From Halobacteroidaceae bacterium (GTDB lineage: Bacteria > Bacillota > Halanaerobiia > B1SED10-174): a stretch of DNA of 9,033 nucleotides. Positions 1 to 5,461 of this stretch are shown here, one piece after another. Below the pieces are notes generated by a model, which saw only the letters and a program-made list of their open reading frames with translations, was not told the origin of the DNA and did not search any database. A program made the translations under genes and the position numbers. The first letter of the stretch is position 1. Each line of letters begins with the position of its first letter. The stretch is from positions 1-9,033 of the forward strand of contig PUKG01000006.1 in the NCBI GenBank assembly GCA_003550445.1, given 5' to 3'.

Positions 1-84
1 GCCAAATTGATTTATTCTCTGGATCTATTGGCCTGCAAAAAGGTTTCCCGCCCCCCAAGGAAACACGGGAATTTCCCGGTTTAA
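1..84 (+). CDS. Biotin-dependent acyl-CoA carboxyltransferase, C-terminal end (decarboxylase alpha subunit), partial
   Basis: Frame 1 is open from the window edge to a TAA at 82-84 and encodes only 27 residues. They end in RPPRKHGNFPV, which resembles the conserved C-terminus of propionyl-CoA carboxylase beta and methylmalonyl-CoA decarboxylase alpha proteins (usually ..KKHGNIPL). In that family the cytoplasmic alpha subunit moves the carboxyl group from the acyl-CoA to biotin on the carrier protein. The next gene starts 12 nt downstream, and its ribosome binding site touches this stop codon, so the two are co-transcribed and probably translationally coupled. The delta, biotin carrier and beta genes that follow support the assignment. 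The tail favours a methylmalonyl-CoA-type enzyme over a glutaconyl-CoA or oxaloacetate enzyme, but 27 residues cannot settle the substrate. Confidence 0.8.
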   Translation, partial: AKLIYSLDLLACKKVSRPPRKHGNFPV

Positions 85-90
85 GGAGGG
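83..90 (+). promoter_or_regulatory. Ribosome binding site of the delta subunit gene
   Basis: AAGGAGGG overlaps the TAA stop of the upstream carboxyltransferase and lies 6 nt before the ATG at 97. It is a near-ideal Shine-Dalgarno sequence that fixes this start and implies coupled translation of the two subunits. Confidence 0.8.
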
Positions 91-96
91 ACAATC

Positions 97-423
97 ATGC
101 CTGATTTAACTGCTGGTTGGGAAATTATTATCCTTGGCACAGGTACAGTTTTTGTTGCCTTAATCTCCCTGGGGCTGGTTGTTATTGCCCTACAGAAATT
201 ATTTGGGCCTAAACCTTCATCTCCTTCCAAGGGAGGAGAGCAGGCAGAGGTTATAAAAGAGGTGGAGGAGGATCCTCCTGTTGCTGCAATAATAGGGGCG
301 ATTCACTCTTTCAGGGGAGACGGGGAATTCAGGATAGTTAGAATTCACCACCGGGGCGAGGAATGGGCCCGTCGAGGCCGACAGGAACTGATAAACAATA
401 AACCAGAATGGAAAGGGAGTTAG
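97..423 (+). CDS. Sodium-pumping decarboxylase delta/gamma-type membrane anchor subunit (OadG family)
   Basis: This 108-residue protein matches the build of OadG/MmdD subunits. It has a short N-terminus, one hydrophobic transmembrane helix at about residues 9-35, a Pro/Ser/Lys-rich and then acidic linker (36-60), and a small C-terminal domain. That domain contains VAAIIGAI (62-69), EFRIVRI (77-83) and WARRGRQEL (90-98), the pattern seen at the end of methylmalonyl-CoA decarboxylase delta subunits. In the family this subunit tethers the soluble carboxyltransferase and biotin carrier to the membrane-embedded beta subunit and is needed for complex assembly. The gene order here (alpha, delta, biotin carrier, beta) resembles the Veillonella mmd cluster. 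The family is poorly conserved in sequence, so the call rests on architecture, C-terminal pattern and context together. Oxaloacetate decarboxylase gamma is the main alternative. Confidence 0.85.
   Translation: MPDLTAGWEIIILGTGTVFVALISLGLVVIALQKLFGPKPSSPSKGGEQAEVIKEVEEDPPVAAIIGAIHSFRGDGEFRIVRIHHRGEEWARRGRQELINNKPEWKGS
412..419 (+). promoter_or_regulatory. Ribosome binding site that decides the biotin carrier start
   Basis: AAAGGGAG lies inside the last codons of the delta subunit gene, 12 nt before the ATG at 432. The spacing is a little long. The alternative in-frame ATG at 408 has no purine-rich site upstream and would add eight residues that biotin carrier families lack. Confidence 0.55.
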
Positions 424-431
424 CACAAAGG

Positions 432-812
432 ATGAAAAAATATAGAGTTGTGGTAAATGGTGAGGAATATGAGGTTGAAGTTGAGGAGTTAACCGAGAAA
501 GGGGAGACTAAACCTGGTCCCAAAAAACCGGCTCCATCCTCTGGTCTTTCTGCCCCAACTGCACCCCAAAAGAAAAAGCCAGCTTCAAGTAGTGGAGGTC
601 CAGGGGAAATTAAGGCACCGATGTCAGGCAAGGTGTTAAAAATTAACGCACAACCAGGTGAGGAAATTTCCAGAGGACAGGTATTAATGGTTCTGGAAGC
701 AATGAAAATGGAAAATGAAATTACAGCTAAATCCGATGGGAAGATTAAAGAAATTAAAGTTAGTGAAGGTGCATCCGTTAACCCAGGAGATGTTCTCGTA
801 ATTTTGGAGTAG
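432..812 (+). CDS. Biotin carboxyl carrier protein of the sodium-pumping decarboxylase (gamma subunit)
   Basis: The protein has 126 residues from the ATG at 432. The N-terminal segment MKKYRVVVNGEEYEVEVEEL is typical of these carriers. A flexible Pro/Ala/Ser/Lys linker follows (about 28-58), then a biotinyl/lipoyl domain (about 59-126). The biotinylation motif EAMKMEN is at 89-95 with the acceptor Lys92, 34 residues from the C-terminus as expected. The upstream half-motif APMSGKV (62-68) is also present. Biotin on Lys92 carries CO2 from the carboxyltransferase active site to the membrane beta subunit, and the linker supplies the swing. The start lies 8 nt after the delta stop; an in-frame ATG at 408 overlaps delta and is less likely. 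The gene ends 11 nt before the beta subunit. A stand-alone carrier rather than a domain fused to the alpha subunit favours methylmalonyl- or glutaconyl-CoA decarboxylase over OadA-type oxaloacetate decarboxylase. Confidence 0.93.
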   Translation: MKKYRVVVNGEEYEVEVEELTEKGETKPGPKKPAPSSGLSAPTAPQKKKPASSSGGPGEIKAPMSGKVLKINAQPGEEISRGQVLMVLEAMKMENEITAKSDGKIKEIKVSEGASVNPGDVLVILE

Positions 813-823
813 GGGGAAAATTA

Positions 824-1954
824 ATGGAACTTGCATTTGATAATTTCTGGCAGAGTACAGGTTTTGCTAACCTGACCTGGCAACAAATAGTAATGCTTGT
901 GGTTGCGGGGGTACTTCTATACCTGGCAATAAAGAAAAAATATGAACCATTGTTACTTATACCCATAAGTTTTGGTGTTATAATGGTCAACCTCCCTCTG
1001 GGAGGGGTAATGGCTCCCCCCCAGGGAGAAGAGGTAGGGGGGCTGCTCTATTACCTGTACCAGGGAACAAGCCTGGGAATTTATCCCCCCTTGATCTTTA
1101 TAGGGGTTGGAGCCTGGACCGATTTTGGACCCTTGCTGGGTAACCCCAAAACAATGCTTTTGGGAGCTGCAGCCCAGTTTGGGATTTTTACCACAATTAT
1201 TGGCGCTCTGGCTTTAGGGTTTGAACCTTTCCAGGCGGGTGCAATTGGGACAATTGGTGGGGCTGATGGGCCTACGGCAATTTTTACTGCTGCTAATCTT
1301 GCCCCAGAACTGTTGGGCCCAATTGCCGTGGCAGCTTATTCCTATATGGCTCTTGTTCCAGTTATTCAACCGCCAATAATTAAGCTATTAACCAATGATA
1401 CTGAGCGAAAAGTTAGAATGGAGCAACTTCGGGAAGTTTCAAAAAAGGAAAAAATTATTTTCCCGATTGCTGTAACGATTTTAACCGGCCTTTTAATTCC
1501 TGCATCTATACCTTTAATTGGATCTTTAATGTTTGGAAATCTCCTAAAGGAATCGGGAGTAGTGGATAGGTTGTTGCAAACAGCCAGGGATTCCCTTGTA
1601 AATATTGTTACTATTTTCCTTGGCCTTACAGTTGGGGCAACTGCAACTGCTGAAAACTTTTTGATCTGGGAGACCATCCAAATAATATTACTGGGGCTAT
1701 TTGCCTTCTCAGTTGGGACTTTTGCAGGGGTGGTTTTGGGCAAAATAATGTACAGGGTAACAGGAGGAAAAGTTAATCCCCTAATTGGCTCAGCCGGGGT
1801 ATCCGCAGTCCCGATGGCAGCCCGGGTTAGTCAGAAACTGGGGTTGGAAGCCGATGGAGATAATCATCTTTTAATGCACGCAATGGGGCCAAATGTGGCT
1901 GGTGTAATTGGATCAGCTGTTGCAGCGGGAGTTATATTATCTCATTTTGGTTAA
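824..1954 (+). CDS. mmdB: Sodium ion-translocating decarboxylase beta subunit (OadB/MmdB/GcdB family)
   Basis: This 376-residue polytopic membrane protein catalyses decarboxylation of carboxybiotin coupled to export of Na+. Hydrophobic helices are visible at about 20-38, 42-60, 86-98, 112-132, 164-188, 210-236, 258-275, 283-306 and 355-373. The signature GGADGPTAIF at 145-154 carries Asp148, equivalent to the essential Asp203 of Klebsiella OadB. The C-terminal signature runs through GSAGVSAVPMAARVSQK (322-338) and the MHAMGPNVAGVIGSAVAAGV segment (351-370), the conserved region that includes the Na+ site helices. The length fits the shorter MmdB/GcdB members. AGGGGGA at 811-817 overlaps the stop of the biotin carrier and serves as ribosome binding site. 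The family call is very secure. The mmd symbol depends on the upstream carboxyltransferase tail, and glutaconyl-CoA decarboxylase remains possible. Confidence 0.95.
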   Translation: MELAFDNFWQSTGFANLTWQQIVMLVVAGVLLYLAIKKKYEPLLLIPISFGVIMVNLPLGGVMAPPQGEEVGGLLYYLYQGTSLGIYPPLIFIGVGAWTDFGPLLGNPKTMLLGAAAQFGIFTTIIGALALGFEPFQAGAIGTIGGADGPTAIFTAANLAPELLGPIAVAAYSYMALVPVIQPPIIKLLTNDTERKVRMEQLREVSKKEKIIFPIAVTILTGLLIPASIPLIGSLMFGNLLKESGVVDRLLQTARDSLVNIVTIFLGLTVGATATAENFLIWETIQIILLGLFAFSVGTFAGVVLGKIMYRVTGGKVNPLIGSAGVSAVPMAARVSQKLGLEADGDNHLLMHAMGPNVAGVIGSAVAAGVILSHFG

Positions 1955-1968
1955 GAAAGGAGGTATTA

Positions 1969-2016
1969 ATGCCGGGTTTCTTAGAGCAAAAAATTTCCGA
2001 AGTCTTTAATAAATAA
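1969..2016 (+). CDS. Possible 15-residue small protein or leader peptide between the decarboxylase and gdhA
   Basis: The reading frame MPGFLEQKISEVFNK starts at ATG 1969 and stops at TAA 2014-2016. It is preceded by AAAGGAGGT (1956-1964), the strongest Shine-Dalgarno match in this stretch, 4-5 nt from the ATG. No family is recognised. It could be a translated small protein, a leader peptide that keeps ribosomes on the transcript ahead of gdhA, or the remnant of a longer small subunit. Veillonella methylmalonyl-CoA decarboxylase has a small epsilon subunit, but no similarity can be claimed here. The ribosome binding site is the only positive evidence, so this is tentative. Confidence 0.35.
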   Translation: MPGFLEQKISEVFNK

Positions 2017-2039
2017 TAATAAAGAGGTGAATTTTACTG

Positions 2040-3287
2040 ATGGAAGAAAATCTCAATGTTTATGAAATTGTCCAGCAGCAGCTAGCAGTTGCAGCCCGGG
2101 AACTGGATTTGGATCCCGGAGTCCACGACCTATTAAAAGAACCAATGAGGGTTTTTACCTGCTCGGTTCCCGTTAGGATGGATGATGGTTCAGTTAAGGT
2201 TTTTACCGGCTACCGTTGTCAGCACAATGATGCCCTTGGACCTACAAAAGGTGGTCTCCGTTTTCATCCGGATGTGGCAATGGACGAAACCAAAGCCCTG
2301 GCAGCATGGATGACTTTCAAATGTGCCCTTGTAGGAATTCCATACGGTGGTGGAAAAGGTGGAGTTCAGGTTAATCCCAAAGAACTCTCCCGCCGGGAAA
2401 TTGAAAGATTATCCAGAAACTTTATCCGGGCCCTGGCCCCAATTGTTGGGCCGGATAGGGATATTCCTGCCCCTGATGTCTATACAAACCCCCAGGTTAT
2501 GGCCTGGATGATGGACGAATTCAGCCAGCTTAAAGGTGTAAATGTCCCCGGGCTTTTAACTGGAAAACCGATTATTTTGGGAGGTTCTGAAGGCCGCGAG
2601 GAAGCAACAGCAAGGGGCTGTGTCATTGTAATTCGTGAAGCAGCAAAAGCAATCGGTCTGGACCTAAATGGGGCTACTGTAGTAATCCAGGGTTATGGAA
2701 ATGCCGGAAGTGCTGCTGGCCGCCTCCTTCAAGACTTGGGAGCCAAGATTATTGCGGCGAATGATTCCTCAGGAGGAGTTTATAATCCTGATGGCTTCGA
2801 TCCTGTTGAATTAAAGGAACACAAAGATAGAGTGGGGTCAGTAAAAGGGTTCTCAGGATGCAAGGAAATTTCTAACAAGGACCTTCTTGAACTGGAATGT
2901 GACATCCTGGTTCCTGCCGCCCTGGAAAATGTAATTACTTCAAAAAATGCAGCAAGCATTAGGGCGAAAATTATTGGAGAGGCTGCAAATGGGCCCACTA
3001 CTCCAAAAGCCGACGAAATTCTAGATGAAAAGGGAGTACTGGTCCTTCCGGATATTTTAGCCAATGCAGGTGGAGTTACTGTTTCTTATTTTGAATGGGT
3101 CCAGAACCTGATGAATTTTTACTGGACTGCTGACGAAGTAAAAGAAAAGCTGGAAAAAATAATGGTAAAGGCCTTTAAAAACGTTTACAATGCTTACATT
3201 GAAAACGATGTAAACATGAGGATTACGGCTTACATGGTGGCAATTAAACGCCTTGACGAAGCAATGAGAGTGCGAGGCTGGGTATAA
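2040..3287 (+). CDS. gdhA: Glutamate dehydrogenase, NAD(P)-dependent
   Basis: This 415-residue cytoplasmic enzyme interconverts glutamate with 2-oxoglutarate and ammonium. The N-terminal substrate domain has GYRCQHNDALGPTKGGLRFH (57-76) and PYGGGKGGV (101-109) with the catalytic Lys106, plus the DIPAPDVYT segment (141-149). The linker TGKPIILGGSEGREEATARG (174-193) is characteristic of 50-kDa hexameric GDHs. The Rossmann domain has VIQGYGNAGSAAG (215-227), giving the GxGxxG fingerprint. GEAANGPTTPKAD and the ILANAGGVTVSYFEWVQN segment complete the C-terminal family pattern. Length is normal, and AGAGGTG at 2023-2029 is the ribosome binding site. A strong terminator lies 10 nt after the stop. 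No terminator separates it from the decarboxylase genes, so read-through from that operon is likely. With a Na+ pump upstream, a catabolic, glutamate-oxidising role is plausible. Cofactor preference cannot be read safely. Confidence 0.96.
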   Translation: MEENLNVYEIVQQQLAVAARELDLDPGVHDLLKEPMRVFTCSVPVRMDDGSVKVFTGYRCQHNDALGPTKGGLRFHPDVAMDETKALAAWMTFKCALVGIPYGGGKGGVQVNPKELSRREIERLSRNFIRALAPIVGPDRDIPAPDVYTNPQVMAWMMDEFSQLKGVNVPGLLTGKPIILGGSEGREEATARGCVIVIREAAKAIGLDLNGATVVIQGYGNAGSAAGRLLQDLGAKIIAANDSSGGVYNPDGFDPVELKEHKDRVGSVKGFSGCKEISNKDLLELECDILVPAALENVITSKNAASIRAKIIGEAANGPTTPKADEILDEKGVLVLPDILANAGGVTVSYFEWVQNLMNFYWTADEVKEKLEKIMVKAFKNVYNAYIENDVNMRITAYMVAIKRLDEAMRVRGWV

Positions 3288-3296
3288 GACTAATAT

Positions 3297-3328
3297 AAAG
3301 GGCCCTGTTTAAAAACAGGGCCCTTTTT
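3297..3328 (+). terminator. Intrinsic terminator after gdhA
   Basis: AAAGGGCCCTGTTT (3297-3310) pairs perfectly with AAACAGGGCCCTTT (3313-3326), 14 complementary positions around a very short AA centre. In practice the central A/T pairs open into the loop, leaving a GC-rich stem of about 10 bp. A run of five T (3324-3328) follows. It closes the decarboxylase-gdhA transcription unit. The hairpin is symmetric, but the opposite strand has no convergent gene to terminate. Confidence 0.93.
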
Positions 3329-3330
3329 AG

Positions 3331-3359
3331 TTGACAGTTCAAAACACCTTGTATAAGAT
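3331..3359 (+). promoter_or_regulatory. Putative sigma-A promoter for the sfsA-metK-priA-def-fmt operon
   Basis: TTGACA (3331-3336) is a perfect -35 box, followed after 17 nt by TAAGAT (3354-3359), a 4/6 match to the -10 box. A shifted TATAAG at 3352-3357 would give 15 nt spacing. The site begins 2 nt after the gdhA terminator T-tract, where a new transcription unit is expected. Initiation would fall near 3366, leaving a leader of about 210 nt before sfsA. Confidence 0.65.
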
Positions 3360-3578
3360 ATTGGTAGGTGTTTTAGAGAAAGGATTAGAATTTTTTTCCA
3401 GGGTTATTTTATTTTTTGGAAAATTTCCTCTGGGGAAATTAATACTCTGGTAGAAATCTGTTAGCACAAAAACCCAAAAAAGTTTGGTTTCAATCAAATT
3501 GGGGCAATTTAAAATTATATTTCCAGTAAAACTTTTTCTAAGCCTTGTTTTCAACAAAATCAAAAATTGGAGCCCAAA
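3360..3578 (+). other. AT-rich untranslated leader of the sfsA-metK operon, no recognised riboswitch
   Basis: About 220 nt lie between the putative promoter and sfsA. No S-box (SAM-I) core, T-box sequence or tRNA was found by eye, although an S-box would be plausible upstream of metK. Weak inverted repeats are visible. TTTTCCA (3394-3400) can pair with TGGAAAA (3417-3423), and AATTTCC (3422-3428) with GGAAATT (3434-3440). The two share bases and are mutually exclusive. No terminator with a T-tract precedes sfsA. Such pairings also arise by chance in AT-rich DNA. An ORF on the opposite strand (3339-3563) has no family features and is not accepted. Confidence 0.4.
3569..3572 (+). promoter_or_regulatory. 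Ribosome binding site that decides the sfsA start
   Basis: GGAG lies 6 nt before the ATG at 3579. The longer frame would begin at TTG 3567, which overlaps this site and has only A-rich sequence upstream, so the ATG is preferred. Confidence 0.55.
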
Positions 3579-4271
3579 ATGGAATATAATAATTTAGTTT
3601 CCGGAACTTTAATTAAAAGAGAAAACAGATTTGTTGCCAAAGTAAAGGTTGCGGGGAAGATACAGTTTGCCCATGTTCCAAATACCGGTCGCCTAAAAGA
3701 ACTGATGCAGCCGGGAGCAGAGGTTTTTCTAAAACCCGGCCTGGGAAAAGAAAGAAAAACCCCCTGGGATTTAGTTTTTGTTAAGGGTCCTAACAATTGG
3801 GTTGCAATTGATTCTCGTTTATCAACAACCCTTTTTGCAGAAGCCTTAGAAAATGGAGATATATCAGAGCTTAGAGGGACTGAGATTGAAAAAAAGGAAA
3901 TCAAGTTTGGCAATAGCAGATTGGATTTTAAATTGCGATCTTCTTCAGGTCCTATATATGTGGAAGTCAAATCCGTTAATCTGGTTAATAAAGGAACAGC
4001 CCTTTTTCCTGATGCCCCTACCTTAAGGGGGTCGAGACATATTGATGAGCTGATTAAAGCCCAGAAAGAGGGGGCAAGAAGCCTGCTGTTTTTTTCTGTT
4101 CAAAGGGAGGATGGAGAGATTTTTTCTCCCCATTACTCAATGGATCCATTATTTGCAGGTAAAGTTGAAGAAGCTATTAAGGAAGGGGTTTTAGTTCTTG
4201 CTTATAAATGTAAAATTTGTTTTCCCTTAATAAGGCTAAAAGAAAAAATTGAAGTTAAATTAAAAAAGTAG
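3579..4271 (+). CDS. sfsA: SfsA family protein (sugar fermentation stimulation protein homolog, PD-(D/E)XK-like fold)
   Basis: The 230-residue product matches SfsA (usually 230-240 residues). Family landmarks are HVPNTGRLKEL (32-42), SRLDF (113-117), YVEVKSVNLV (127-136) and FPDAPTLRG (143-151), followed by helix HIDELIKA. Asp116 together with Glu129-x-Lys131 forms the D...ExK arrangement of PD-(D/E)XK nuclease-like folds, to which the family is assigned. Biochemical function is not settled. The Escherichia coli protein was named for stimulating maltose fermentation and for DNA binding, and a nuclease activity is suggested mainly by fold. The ATG at 3579 is chosen over TTG 3567 because of the GGAG site. 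The gene is first in its transcription unit, and its stop codon overlaps the ribosome binding site of metK 9 nt before that start, so it is probably co-expressed with metK. Nothing in the sequence explains a functional link. Confidence 0.93.
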   Translation: MEYNNLVSGTLIKRENRFVAKVKVAGKIQFAHVPNTGRLKELMQPGAEVFLKPGLGKERKTPWDLVFVKGPNNWVAIDSRLSTTLFAEALENGDISELRGTEIEKKEIKFGNSRLDFKLRSSSGPIYVEVKSVNLVNKGTALFPDAPTLRGSRHIDELIKAQKEGARSLLFFSVQREDGEIFSPHYSMDPLFAGKVEEAIKEGVLVLAYKCKICFPLIRLKEKIEVKLKK

Positions 4272-4279
4272 GTGATTAA

Positions 4280-5461
4280 ATGACAGGAAAAGAAAGGTAT
4301 TTATTTACCTCAGAATCAGTAACTGAAGGACATCCAGACAAAGTGGCTGACCAGATTAGTGATAGTATTTTAGATGAAATTTTAAAAGAGGATAAAATGG
4401 CCAGGGTTGCCTGTGAAACTTTGGTAAACACCGGTTTAATTATGGTTGCTGGGGAAATCACCACTTCTTGTTATGTAGATATTCCCCGTATCGCCCGGGA
4501 AACAGTAAGAGAAATCGGATATACCAGAGCAAAATATGGTTTCGACTGCGACACCTGTGCTGTTTTAACCTCAATTGACGAACAATCACCAGATATTGCC
4601 CAGGGAGTCGATAGGGCTCAAAATGGAGAAGACCATGAAACAGGTGCTGGTGATCAGGGCTTGATGTTTGGTTTTGCTTGCGATGAGACCCCCGAATTGA
4701 TGCCCTTACCTATAATGTTGAGCCATAAACTTGCGCGCAGGCTAGCCTGGACTCGGAAAAACGGTTTAATTCCTTATCTTCGCCCCGACGGAAAAACACA
4801 GGTTACAGTTGAGTATGGGCCTGAAGGCCCTAAAAGAGTTCATACCGTGGTTGTTTCTGCTCAACACCACCCCAAAGTGGAAAATGAACAGATTAAAAAT
4901 GATATTATTAATAAGGTAATTGAACCAATTATTCCTGAACATTTGATGGATGATAATATTCTTTACTATGTCAATCCCACTGGACGTTTTGTAATCGGGG
5001 GCCCTTTAGGGGATTCTGGGCTTACAGGAAGAAAAATAATTGTCGATACTTATGGCGGGTATTCCCGCCATGGGGGGGGAGCTTTTTCGGGGAAAGATCC
5101 CACAAAAGTGGATAGATCTGGATCATATGCAGCCAGGTATGTTGCTAAAAATATTGTTGCAGCGGGACTTGCAAAAAAATGCGAAGTCCAGGTAGCCTAT
5201 GCAATAGGGGTTTCTAGACCTATTTCCATTCTCGTGAATTCTTTTAACACAGGAAAAGTCAGTGATAGGAAACTGGAAAAACTGGTCCGGGAAAATTTCG
5301 ATCTTAGACCAGCGAAAATTATTAAAGACCTGGATCTCCTCCGTCCTATTTATCATCAGGTTGCAGCTTATGGACATATGGGTAGAGAAGACATTGATCT
5401 TCCCTGGGAGAAAACTGATAAAGCTAAAGACCTGAGAGAACAGGGAGGTAGGGAAGTCTAA
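4280..5461 (+). CDS. metK: S-adenosylmethionine synthetase (methionine adenosyltransferase)
   Basis: This 393-residue cytoplasmic enzyme makes S-adenosylmethionine from methionine and ATP. Diagnostic motifs are FTSESVTEGHPDK (9-21), the family signature GAGDQGLMFGFACDE (122-136), GPLGDSGLTGRK (241-252) and the phosphate-binding loop GGGAFSGKDPTKVDRS (265-280). Near the C-terminus AYGHMGRE and DLPWEKTDKA are also typical. All residues expected for ATP, methionine, Mg2+ and K+ binding in these motifs appear present, and length is normal. AGGTG (4270-4274), overlapping the sfsA stop, is the ribosome binding site 5 nt from the ATG. The TAA stop is followed directly by the ATG of priA. In many Firmicutes metK carries a SAM riboswitch. 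None is visible here or ahead of sfsA, so control by SAM at this locus is not supported. Confidence 0.98.
   Translation: MTGKERYLFTSESVTEGHPDKVADQISDSILDEILKEDKMARVACETLVNTGLIMVAGEITTSCYVDIPRIARETVREIGYTRAKYGFDCDTCAVLTSIDEQSPDIAQGVDRAQNGEDHETGAGDQGLMFGFACDETPELMPLPIMLSHKLARRLAWTRKNGLIPYLRPDGKTQVTVEYGPEGPKRVHTVVVSAQHHPKVENEQIKNDIINKVIEPIIPEHLMDDNILYYVNPTGRFVIGGPLGDSGLTGRKIIVDTYGGYSRHGGGAFSGKDPTKVDRSGSYAARYVAKNIVAAGLAKKCEVQVAYAIGVSRPISILVNSFNTGKVSDRKLEKLVRENFDLRPAKIIKDLDLLRPIYHQVAAYGHMGREDIDLPWEKTDKAKDLREQGGREV

Noticed and set aside
408..431. Upstream ATG at 408 as start of the biotin carrier
   Set aside because: It has no Shine-Dalgarno site and would overlap the delta gene; the ATG at 432 gives the family's usual N-terminus and has AAAGGGAG upstream.
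1366..1743. Minus-strand ORF of 125 codons inside the beta subunit gene
   Set aside because: It is antisense to a highly conserved membrane protein gene and has no family pattern; chance open frame.
3339..3563. Minus-strand ORF of 74 codons in the gap between gdhA and sfsA
   Set aside because: The encoded protein shows no family features, the region is AT-rich and low in complexity, and it would overlap the likely promoter and leader of the sfsA operon.
3567..3578. TTG 3567 as start of sfsA
   Set aside because: The only ribosome binding site (GGAG 3569-3572) lies downstream of it and fits ATG 3579.
3360..3578. SAM-I riboswitch or T-box upstream of sfsA-metK
   Set aside because: The conserved S-box core sequences and the T-box AGGGTGGAACCGCG sequence were not found on reading the leader.
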